DNA of 64,000 nt. It comes from Prorocentrum cordatum (lineage: Eukaryota > Sar > Dinophyceae > Prorocentrales > Prorocentraceae). Position 1 is the stretch's first letter; the number at the start of each line of letters is the position of its first letter. Of the stretch, positions 10,501 through 19,079 are shown piece after piece. The stretch covers positions 359,501 to 423,500 of the forward strand of contig CAUYUJ010000958.1 of NCBI GenBank assembly GCA_963575745.1. Reading direction: 5' to 3'. Under the pieces are notes generated by a model, which saw only the letters and a list, made by a program, of their open reading frames with translations, did no database searches and was not told where the DNA came from. The translations under genes were made by a program, and so were the position numbers.

Positions 10501-10820
10501 AATGATAGGACTGTTAAGGTGTCCATTGTCGTGGCATCCACAGGGGGGCCCTCGTGAAATGGCCAGTGCACGTGCTCCATTGTGCGTCTTGCACATGTCC
10601 GTCTTCCCGGGCGCCCAGTGCCACCCCCGAAGAAGACAAGAGACGTGCCCCCCCCCCCCCCCTCCGGGATCGAGCCAGCTCGAAGAATCCTGCGACTCCG
10701 TGGGTCTTGGTCGGTTTGTTTGTGGTGTTTCGAAATCTGGGGCAACGATAGGGATGCATCGGCCCCGAATCGCCCATTGATCGTCGGTAGGGCTCCGCCA
10801 GCCCAACCCGCCCAGGAATG

Positions 10821-10895
10821 TGCGGATTCGCTATCGGGGGCCTATCGCCGATCTATCAACGATGTATCGCCGATTCTGGGTCGATGTTCCCCCCC
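10821..10895 (+). repeat. dispersed repeat B, copy 1
   Basis: It shares with 15183-15270 the blocks ATCGGGGGCCTATCGCC, CGATCTATC, ATTCTGGGTCGATGTT (CTCCAGGTCGATGTTTT in the other copy) and a following C run. The 320 bp before it (10501-10820) hold nothing recognisable. Confidence 0.65.
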
Positions 10896-11362
10896 CCCCT
10901 GAGCCATTCCCCCGTTCCTTGCCCCTCAACATGCCCCCCTCCCCCTGAGCCAGTCCCCCGTTCCTTGCCCCTCAACACGGGACCCTCACGGATCTAGACG
11001 ACTCGAAGAGTCCCGCGATTCCACGGGATCCTGGCTGGTCTGCTTCTGGTGCTTGGAAGGGCGAGGGCCGCGGCCCCTTGGCACTCAACCCCTTGCGCGT
11101 CGACTTCCAGCCAGGCGGTGCGCTGCTGCTTCTTCGGGCGCGGGGTGGAGACAGCTGCGCCTCTCGTGCCCTCAAGGGGCCCCAAGGGGGCCCTCCTGGG
11201 CTCACAAGGGGGCGACAGGTGCGCGCTTCTTCCCTCCCCCCCCGAAGTGTTGTCGCTCCCCCATGCAGCAACGCCCAAGTTTTGTTTCTGCAGGGGTCTG
11301 TCCTGAGTCGTCGGTCTCTTGGGTCGTCTTTGTGGCAGGCTTCTCAGTGCCCCCCCAACGTC
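10896..11362. other. no feature recognised
   Basis: Contains a short duplication, GAGCCATTCCCCCGTTCCTT / GAGCCAGTCCCCCGTTCCTT near 10902-10972, and otherwise no recognisable element or gene. Confidence 0.45.
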
Positions 11363-11710
11363 TGGCACACAGCCAACGCCCACTACGCATGAAGGGGTGT
11401 GGCGCGTCTGGTTTCGGGTGCAGCCCTCGCATCTGGCGATCTATGGCGTCGGTGCGCGATACTGACTAGGCGCAGGCACGGATTTCATTACCCACCAAAC
11501 CACCCCAACCCAACCCGAAGGCCCCAAGTTGCCCTCCATTCCCAGAGGGGGGCATTCCGGAAAATTGAAAGCACACAGGCGGAACCCGTATTCCACAGCC
11601 AAGACCCACTTCGCATGAAGGGGTACGGCACGTCGGGTTTGAGGGCAGCCCACGTGTCTGGCGATCTATGGAGTGTGCGCAGTGTTGATCAGGAGCAAGC
11701 ACGGATCAGG
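11363..11710 (+). repeat. diverged direct repeat, two copies ~225 bp apart
   Basis: CGCATGAAGGGGTGTGGCGC...CATCTGGCGATCTATGG...GGCACGGAT (11388-11482) recurs as CGCATGAAGGGGTACGGCAC...TGTCTGGCGATCTATGG...AGCACGGAT (11610-11706), with similar upstream flanks. No coding function is evident. Confidence 0.65.
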
Positions 11711-12087
11711 GTCCCCCTGCGAGTTAGTGTGGCGTTGGCTCGTTCGGCAGGGCGAGTCTGATGCGTGTTGAAGCAGTCTTCGAGGCACGCGTGGGTAAGT
11801 CTAGACCGGCATGCAAGTCACTAGCGGAAGTAGTCGAGCGTGTTCAAAGTTTTGGCGCCTGAAGTTCAGGTTCGCCTTGCAATGGTATTACCGTTTTCCG
11901 CTTTTCCAGAGGAGCATTTAGTGAATGCCGTAACCATTCTCGGTTCAAAACCAGTGGTTCAAGTGAGATCGAATCAACTGCTGCATGGCTGCTTTCACGT
12001 ACGCCCTGGCGGTTGCAAGAGGAGGAGGAGGAGGGAGGCATGCCAGATGTCGGAATCGCATTTCTACCATACTCAGAAGTTATTTAA
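11711..12087. other. no feature recognised
   Basis: Moderate-GC sequence between the direct repeat and composite repeat copy 1. A short open frame from about 11840 lacks any recognisable domain, so it is not called. Confidence 0.4.
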
Positions 12088-12870
12088 TCGTTTCGCTTTT
12101 TCCGCCGGCCCATTTTCGCGCACGGGGAGGCAGTGCACAGGAAGCTCTTAAGAGTTCTCCGAGGCTTTCGGGGACGTCTCAACCTGGAGCCTTTCTGGGG
12201 CCCTTGGGGGTCTCTCGGCGGCCTCCTGACAGCCTGTTGGGGGCCTCTTGGGGCCTCGGGGGTACCTCCCTCTGGGGACCTCCTGGGGGCTGCTTGTGGC
12301 CGAGGGCTCGAACTGTTGTTTCGTGTTTCCCCTCTGGGGCCTCTCTTGGGGCGTTCTTAGGGCCTTCTTGGGCCGTCTTGGAGTCGTCTTGGGCGGTCCT
12401 TTGGAGCCCCCTTGGGCCGTCTTGAAACTCTCCTGCGGCCTTCTTGGACCCTCTTGGGGCGATATTGGGGACCTCTTGGGCCGTCTTGAGGCGTCGGGAA
12501 GCCGAAAAGGGGGAAACGCCCAAATCTGTCCAAAACATCAGGTAAATCAATGAATTTTACCTCTTGGGGTCCTCTTGGGAGTGCTTTTGGAAGCCTCTTG
12601 GGACGTCTGGGGGCAATCTTGGGCATCTTGGAGCGATCTTGTGGCATCTTGGAGCCCTCTTGTTTTATCTTGGGGGCCTCTTCGGGGCCTCTTTACCCTT
12701 CTTGGGGCTTTCTGGACGCCCACCCGACCCGACCCGGCCGGGGATCTCAGACCCGAACCGGTCAGGGACCGCCCGGGGTATTTTTCGTCCGGGGACCCCC
12801 AGTGGCCGCTCCGCGCGCGCGAAGTAGAAATAGTGTACGTTGTTAGCCTCTGGCCCGTTGGGCCTGCGAA
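12088..12870 (+). repeat. composite repeat C, copy 1
   Basis: Three parts in order: an entry motif (ATCGCTTCGCTTTTTCCGCC); a long degenerate array of CTTGGGGCC/TCTTGGG words; and a conserved exit module with TTTTTCGTCCGGGGACCCCC, GCGCGCGCGAA and TCTGGCCCGTTGGGCC. The same order occurs at 42150-43015 and 44138-44530. This copy abuts the plastid-lumen protein gene, and the open frame of that gene reads back into it by chance. Confidence 0.75.
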
Positions 12871-13048
12871 TTTGAGACGTGCCTCAAGTTTGACTGCCTT
12901 TGTGTGGCTGCTGTGGTTGCTACAGCCGTGTGGGAGGCTCAGCAGCAAGATTCCGCCATCACCTGCCACTAACTTTGCCTATGGCCCTGTCAGCAGAGTC
13001 TCCCAGAGGCTTCTCTGCCTTCACGGTGGTCGCCGGGCTACAATAACA

Positions 13049-13963
13049 GGTCAGTTTGCCAATTCGCACGATGCCTTGCATTCTGCTCGACCAGCCGCAC
13101 CACCATATCAGCCCGAACCAGCAGTCGCGTTGGCCTCATCGTCACGAAGATTCACTGTTCATGCAACCGTTGCAGGGCTTTTGTCAACGAGTCGGCCTGC
13201 ACCAGCTGTCGCAGAAGGATATATTGGGCTTCGTGCCCGGCTTGCCCAGCGCGATCTACAAGAGCTGAAGTCCCCCATCTTTAACATACCGCCTCGACAG
13301 CAGACGTATCCGGAATGGCTAGAAGGCACTTGGCTTGTAGAGCAGAGTTTTAATTCTGCTGCATTTCCTGTTGTCGCCCGGGAGACTGTCATTCGCGAAG
13401 AAGATACTCCTGGTTTCAAAGTTTGCTCTATCATCGATTTCGCGGACGTTGGCAAGCCAAGCGTCATGTATGAGTCGCGTTATGTCAGGGAGCAAGGCGT
13501 GCTGGTGGAAGATTTGCCATTTAACATCAGATCTTCTGTGAGCGCCCATCTGGGTGGCAACAAGAGCGTCAGCCGCGTGGACTACATGCCCGAGAAGGAC
13601 CCGAATCGCTGGACCGTTGCCATACAGGGCAGCAAGAACGCAGAGCGTGTGGAGGTCTTTGTTAACGCACGCGACTCGGAGTCTCCACCAAGTGACCCCG
13701 ACCTCTTCTTCTCAAGCGAGTGCCGGCGGCAGGTTACGTTCTCGAGCCGAGTCCTGCAGGGGTACAGCGGCAATTACCAGCATTTCAAGATATATCGAAG
13801 GCTGGACGGAGACCATGTGCGCCTGAACGTCATAACTGCTTCCTACTTCGACCCACTGAGCCCAAAATATTTTGAGACTGTTGACAAGCCCGTCGTGGTA
13901 TTTCGACATCAGATGAACCTAACGCGCACCTCGGCTTCGCTTTCGACGCCACCCTTGGTTTGA
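13049..13963 (+). CDS. DUF6816-like thylakoid-lumen protein (5' exon(s) missing)
   Basis: The molecular function is unknown. The globular part, from YPEWLEGTW (about residue 87) through KPSVMYESRYV to YFETVDKPVVVFRHQMNLT near the end, resembles the DUF6816-type proteins of plant, algal and cyanobacterial thylakoids; this is from memory of the family, not a search. Before it lies a lumen-targeting region: twin arginines at residues 33-34 (SSRRF), a hydrophobic stretch and APAVA|E at about 51-56, fitting Tat-type import and lumen cleavage. The frame stays open upstream but runs into a repeat and has no ATG, so a 5' exon with signal peptide and transit peptide is expected. The chosen start follows a possible acceptor, AACAG, at 13045-13049, and is only approximate. 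The frame closes naturally after the domain. It is the only convincing host metabolic or organelle gene here, and it lies directly downstream of composite repeat C. Confidence 0.72.
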   Translation, partial: GQFANSHDALHSARPAAPPYQPEPAVALASSSRRFTVHATVAGLLSTSRPAPAVAEGYIGLRARLAQRDLQELKSPIFNIPPRQQTYPEWLEGTWLVEQSFNSAAFPVVARETVIREEDTPGFKVCSIIDFADVGKPSVMYESRYVREQGVLVEDLPFNIRSSVSAHLGGNKSVSRVDYMPEKDPNRWTVAIQGSKNAERVEVFVNARDSESPPSDPDLFFSSECRRQVTFSSRVLQGYSGNYQHFKIYRRLDGDHVRLNVITASYFDPLSPKYFETVDKPVVVFRHQMNLTRTSASLSTPPLV

Positions 13964-14689
13964 GCTTTTTCAAGGGACGCACGTGGCGAGGCGAGGATAA
14001 CGAGGGGGAGACTCGTCTCGATTTCAATCTCGGCCTGGAGTTGGCAGTGAGCCGCCAGTTTCAAGCTGGCCAGCAGGTCGATGCATTGCGGACCTTCAGG
14101 CTTGTTTATATCCTTGTCATCTATGTGTCAAACATTGCATTTCGGCAGACACGGTACGCCAGTCGGGCTGTTTTTTTGTTGATATGTCAAGGCGTGCGCC
14201 GGATCATACTGCAGTTCAACAAGTTCGATCCGGTGACCATGCCGAATATTTGTGAACGAGGTTCGACGTGTATCCGACGGAAAACCTAGCACTACTTCGT
14301 CTCAAGGTTTCAGTAAGCACTTCTGTGTAGATTCTCTCATCGTTTTTGATGTCCTAGGGGATGTCAAGCCAATTGCATGCTGTGCGGGCAAACGGCAAAC
14401 GCACTACATCTTGACAGCATCAAGCAGGACATCCAGCCGTCTGCGGTCAGCCTGCCATCGTGTCAGCGCAGCACCGACACCCATGTAGTATGTGGACTTA
14501 CGTGTTGTGCTGGCTCTACGGGGCCTCTGCGGCCCCAACGCGATGTGTCAGTTGTCATGCTGGACTTACGCCGGCCACAGCCTCCTCCGCCTCAGACTCT
14601 CGTCGGCCGTTCTTGGCGCGATAGTTTCACCGACCAATTTCGAAGAGGCGCCGCATGACCATCCCGTGATCGTCTGGATGGGGAAGATA
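13964..14689. other. 3' flank, no feature recognised
   Basis: Moderate-GC sequence after the plastid-lumen gene, probably including its 3' UTR. No polyadenylation signal can be assigned (dinoflagellates do not use a clear AATAAA). No further gene is recognised. Confidence 0.45.
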
Positions 14690-14800
14690 AGGAGGAAGAG
14701 GAGGATGAGGAGGAGGAGGAGGAGGAGGCGGACGGGACGGAGGAGGAGGAGGAGGAGGAGGAGGAGGAGGAGGAGGAGGAGAGGAAGGAGGGATGAGGTG
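14690..14800. repeat. (GGA)n array
   Basis: GGA triplets with a single GCGGACGGGAC interruption near 14728-14740. Confidence 0.9.
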
Positions 14801-15987
14801 AGAGGATGAGGGTTAGGATGACATGAGGAGTGATGAGTTGGAGGACCAGGATGTGGAGGAAGAGGTGGAAGAAAGGGTAGAGTGGGGGCGACGTGGAGGA
14901 GGAACCCCGCGAGCGCGGCCACTGGCAGCTGGCGGCCTTGGCTGGCCGCGGGGACCTCCGAGGACCACGGTGTGCAGAGCTGGTACAAACTGACCGACCA
15001 GGCGCCGCGCTCGCTCCCTCGCAGACCTCCGCCGGGTGCTGCTGGAGGTGGCCCCGGCCCGAGGTGCCCTCCCCCCTCTCCAGCTCAGGGACAACGACAG
15101 GGGGGCATGGGTTCATGGGGGGACGCATCGACTCCCAGTCCCCCGCTCATTGCCGAGAGGGTCCCGATGGCTGACCCCAGGAACGTGCGGATGCACCATC
15201 GGGGGCCTATCGCCATCGTCGATCTATCGGCGACGTTTCGCCGACTCCAGGTCGATGTTTTCCCCCCTTCTGCCAGCCCCCCCCCATCGTTGCCCTTCAG
15301 GGTGCTCCCCAGCTGGTCGCGCCGTTTTGGGACCCCTGGGGCCCTCGGTCGCGAGAGGTGCTCTGGAGGCCGGGCCTCCTCGGATCGTCCGGGGCCACCT
15401 CGGGCCATGGCACCCTCTGGCAACACGCTGCTCCGGCGTATTGGAGAACCAGTGCGGCCTGTGCGTGCCCTCCCCGACCGTCCAAAGACGGCGCTTGACG
15501 AAAAACCCGCCCTGGGGGGGTGGAAGGGTCTTGCCTTCAGGGGGACCTCGTAGTGAACAGATCAAGACATCGGATCTCTGGGCCTCGAGTCTCGAAGATG
15601 GACTGTTGGAGCGCTCTTGGCCCTTCGCGTCGGGCGGCGAAAGCTATACCCAGAGGGGCCAGGAGGACGAGGTCCAGGAGGCGGATGTGCAGGAACGAGG
15701 GGTGGGAAGCGCCCCGTTGCCAGCTGGCTGCCTGGCCCAGTGGCATGGCTCTCGCTTCGGGCGCGAGCGGTCCCGGGTGCAATGCCCGGAGCAGCCCCAT
15801 GGCTGCGCCCTTGGCGATGGGGGCGCCAGCGGTGGGGCTGCATGGAGCGCGCCACCCTAGCCTTGAGCCCCTTGGTCACGGGAGGAATAACCACCCGGAC
15901 CGGACAATTGGCGTTTTAGGCAACTGCCCTGGGCGTTTTTATTACACAGCTCCGCCCTGCTCGATGCCCGCTTCGGGCGCGTTTGCT
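14801..15987. other. non-coding with dispersed repeat B, copy 2
   Basis: The only recognisable element is dispersed repeat B at 15183-15270 (ATCGGGGGCCTATCGCC, CGATCTATC, CAGGTCGATGTTTT, then a C run), homologous to 10821-10895. The rest is GC-rich with overlapping open frames in all frames and no domain. Confidence 0.55.
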
Positions 15988-16190
15988 AAAGTCGAAGGCC
16001 TAGAGGCTGACACCAACACCAATATCGGCGGTGTGCCGAGGGAAGAAGATCCCGATCTCGGTGATGGTGGCAATATTCTGGCTTCCAAGGTGGCCGAAAT
16101 ATTACCACCAACACCGAAATCCAGGATCATCTTCCCCCTGTGGAGGCACCCCGCTGTGCTGGTGTTGGTGCCAATTTCCAGGCCTCCACT
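15988..16190. mobile_element. imperfect foldback element 1
   Basis: The left half (AAGGCCTAGAGGCTGACACC ... GATGGTGGCAATATT) and the reverse complement of the right half (GAGGCCTGGAAATTGGCACC ... GTTGGTGGTAATATT) align over roughly 85 bp with scattered mismatches, around a short loop near 16080-16105. The mismatches suggest an old MITE-like hairpin. I see no target duplication. Confidence 0.6.
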
Positions 16191-16394
16191 AAAGGCCTCG
16201 CGTGTCGGGGCGGTTCTTCTCGGGGTGGATTCTCTGCACTCCTCCGCTGTCCTCCGCGCATCCTGGCCCTGCGAGCCCCACCCTGCCGCCCTGCGGGGGG
16301 GGCGGTCGGCGACGGCCACTGCTGGCCTCCCAGGAGGCTTCCGAGGTCCCCCAGTGGCACCCCCGACGTCCTCCGAGGCCCGGGTCTGCTGTTA

Positions 16395-16580
16395 TGTTGG
16401 GCGTGTCCCCCTACAGGGGGATTTTCGACGAAAAATAAAAAATACCCCAAAATTGCTCCACAAAGGTCAACAAATACTCCAAAAATAGTCCCCAGACTAT
16501 TTTTGGACTATTTTTTGATTCTTTTGGGGGTATTTCTCATTTTTCGTTGAAAATTCCCCTGTAGGGGGACACGCCCGACT
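16395..16580. mobile_element. TA-flanked foldback MITE (186 bp)
   Basis: The ends read TGTTGGGCGTGTCCCCCTAC and, inverted from the right, AGTCGGGCGTGTCCCCCTAC. Similarity continues inward (CAGGGGGATTTTCGACGAAA / CAGGGGAATTTTCAACGAAA, then AAATACCCCAAAA / AAATACCCCCAAAA) for about 60 bp or more. TA dinucleotides flank both ends (16393-16394 and 16581-16582), as expected for a Tc1/mariner-type MITE. It has no coding capacity. Confidence 0.72.
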
Positions 16581-18479
16581 TAAGTCTGCCGCCATGGGCA
16601 CACCCGCAGGTGCGGTCGTGGTCGCAGGCAGGACTCAGAGGAGGAAAAGGTGCCCATACCTCTACCCTTTCCTCGTTTTCCCCTTTTTGGGCCTCCTCGG
16701 AGGCCCTCGTCGCCACCGTCGGATTCGCCTCGAAATTCTGGTCAGAACGCACCCCGGGAGAGGTCCGGGGAGTAGCGGTATCGGTTCCTTTAGAATTCTC
16801 CAAAGACATCTCGGAGTTTGCCAGAGGTGATCCCGGCCCGGCACTGCCTGGCGCGCGCCGAGGGGGGGAAGTGCGAGGGGGTGCAGGCCTTCTCAGACGG
16901 CGGCGGGGCATTTCAAAAGCCTTCGGGCCTTCTGAGAACCCCTCTACGTCTTCGGAGAAGGCTCAGAGCGCTTCTCAGAAGGCCACAGGCCTTCTGAGCC
17001 TTACGAGAAGGCCCGCTCCCTCTGCCTCCCCCCCATGGGCGCACCGCCGAGTGGTGGTGGTGGTGGTGTTCCCAGCCCTTCGGTGTCTGCAACGTCTCAA
17101 GCCGGATGTTTGTTGCCACATTTTGTTCTCTGGGGTCCGTTGTCGGCCTCTTGGGCCACCAGACACCGATGCGCGACCACCAAGAATTGCTCTCGGGAAG
17201 AGGTCGAGATATTGGGCGCCCGCGCACTGCAACCCAAACTGGAAATGCAGGTATGGGTATATGCAGTTGCTGCTTTCAGTTCGCAGTTTGGCGTTTGAAG
17301 ATTGTTCCTCCTCCCCTCCCTCCCTCCCATCCTCCTCTGTCCTTCCTTTTCTCTCCTCCCTTCTCCACCCCAGTGTTGTGTCACCGAGCTATGTGGTCGC
17401 GGGTGTCGAGGAGGGAGGCATCCTGTTCGAGCCCCCATCAAGAGGAGGGCTGAGCTTCGACTTGCGCCCGTCGACGCGGGCAGGGACCTTGCAGGCTCTC
17501 AGCCTTCCAGTCTTCCAGTCCATCTCCACCCCAGAGCTCCGACGATTCGATGTCTCCTGATCTCCCGCCTCGTGACGTGAAACCGTGTAGCAGGCGCCCC
17601 ACCCCCGCCTGGACCTCTGTTGCCGCCGCCTGACGCCCTCGTGCCTGCTCTCCGCGGCTCCCCCCCACCCAGGTGGTGCAGACCGACTGCTCGCAGATGA
17701 TCTTCCTGGTCAGGCGCGCGGCCGCGCAGCTCCGCGGGCCTCCAGAGGTCCAGAGGCCTCTGGGCGTCTCCCGAGGTCCGCGGGCGCCCTCCCAGAGACT
17801 TCGGAGCCCCCGAGCGGGTCAGGTGTTTGTTGAACCTCGCCTCCTCGTCCTCGTTGATGAGGCCCAGAGATGCTGCCGTCGCTCCCTGTGAGGAACTGGG
17901 CGGCCTCCCCCCGCACCCCTGGGGGGTAGCCCCTCCCCCCTTGTTGAGCTCATTGGGCAGGGGGTGCGCGCGCGCTCTTCCCTGTCCAGACTCACTCTCC
18001 AGACGGACCAGACAAACCATCACCATACTCCTCCTCTTCCTCTTTCCTCCTCTTCATCTTCTTCCTCCTCCTCCGCCTCCTTTCCGTCCTCCTCCTCCTC
18101 CTCCTCCTCCCCCCATTGGTAAGTCAAATGCACGGGGCTCGAGAGCGAGGGCCAGGGGAGCTGGGCCCATCTTCAATGAAACCGTCTATCAGCCATCGCA
18201 CATTCCCCAATCAGTGCTTGCACTGAAGGGGTCCTAGCGGATATTGAAAGGTTTGGCGAAAGTTTCCCGCCGATTTTGGTCGCCGGCTGGGTTCCTGGGT
18301 TCTCGGTTCCAGGTTCCTGGGTTCCGTCGACGGGCCTTCTGAGGTCGTCTATCTTGGAGGCCTCTTTTTGGGCCGTTTCGAACCGAGGGATGCCCGAAAA
18401 GGCGAGCATGCCATCGCACCAGAGAAAAAACCCAATCAGTGGATGGTTTGAAAACTTTGGCACGCCCAAGGGGGGTATC
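16581..18479. other. no gene recognised
   Basis: GC-rich sequence. CTTCTGAGAA/CTTCGGAGAA-type words cluster at 16915-17005, and a short TCC-rich tract lies at about 18025-18115. At 18165-18235 and 18410-18470 short sequences resemble each other (TCAGCCATCGCAC...CCAATCAGTG / ATGCCATCGCACC...CCAATCAGTGG). No coding frame stands out. Confidence 0.45.
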
Positions 18480-18800
18480 TAGCATGGTTGTCCTGAGCTG
18501 GAACCACGTGTTTTTCCGTGTCCAGGCAACCCAGTGGGGTATCTAACATTGTTGTCCCGAATTGGTACCGCGTGTTTTCACGTGTCCAGGCCACCCAGGG
18601 GGTATCTAACATGGTTGTCCCGAACTTGAAACAAGTGTTTTTATGTGTCCAAGTTTTAACGTGTCCGGGCCACCCAGGGGTGTATCTGACATGATTGTCC
18701 CGAGTTGGCACCCACGTTTTTACGTGTCCAGGCTGCCCAGATGCGTATTTAGCATGGCGGAGCCAGGTGCTTTAGCGTGTCCAGGCCACCTATAGGGGGT
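18480..18800 (+). repeat. ~64-bp minisatellite D, block 1
   Basis: Diverged tandem units of the type GGTATCTAACATGGTTGTCC - GAGCTGGAACCACGTGTTTT - CACGTGTCCAGGCCACCCAG. The unit contains the dyad CACGTGTTTTCACGTG. The same unit fills 28160-29225, 30525-30960, 32250-32680 and 32683-33115. Confidence 0.85.
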
Positions 18801-18904
18801 ATCTAACATAGGCCTCCTCTGGGGCCTTCCGGGGGGCCTGGAGCGGACGTCTAACACGAAGATGTGCTGAGGATGTCTCGAGGGAGCCACCTGTTTTCAC
18901 CCCC

Positions 18905-19000
18905 TCCCCCACCTCCCCCTCCTCCTCCTCCTCCTCCTCCTCCTCCTCCTCCTCCTCCTCCTCCTCCTCCTCCTCCTCCTCCCTCCTCCTCCTCCTCCTC

Positions 19001-19034
<34 letters not shown>

Positions 19035-19045
19035 TCCTCCTCCTG
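18905..19045. repeat. (TCC)n array
   Basis: TCC triplets with one C homopolymer near 19023-19034. It joins minisatellite D to the satellite array that follows. Confidence 0.95.
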
Positions 19046-19079
19046 TTTTCACGTGTCCAGTTCGCCCAGGTGGATGTCC

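Noticed and set aside
12575-13048. Upstream extension of the plastid-lumen ORF
   Set aside because: It begins at a non-ATG codon inside composite repeat C and consists of translated CTTGGGGCC repeat up to about 12870; no ATG lies in frame.
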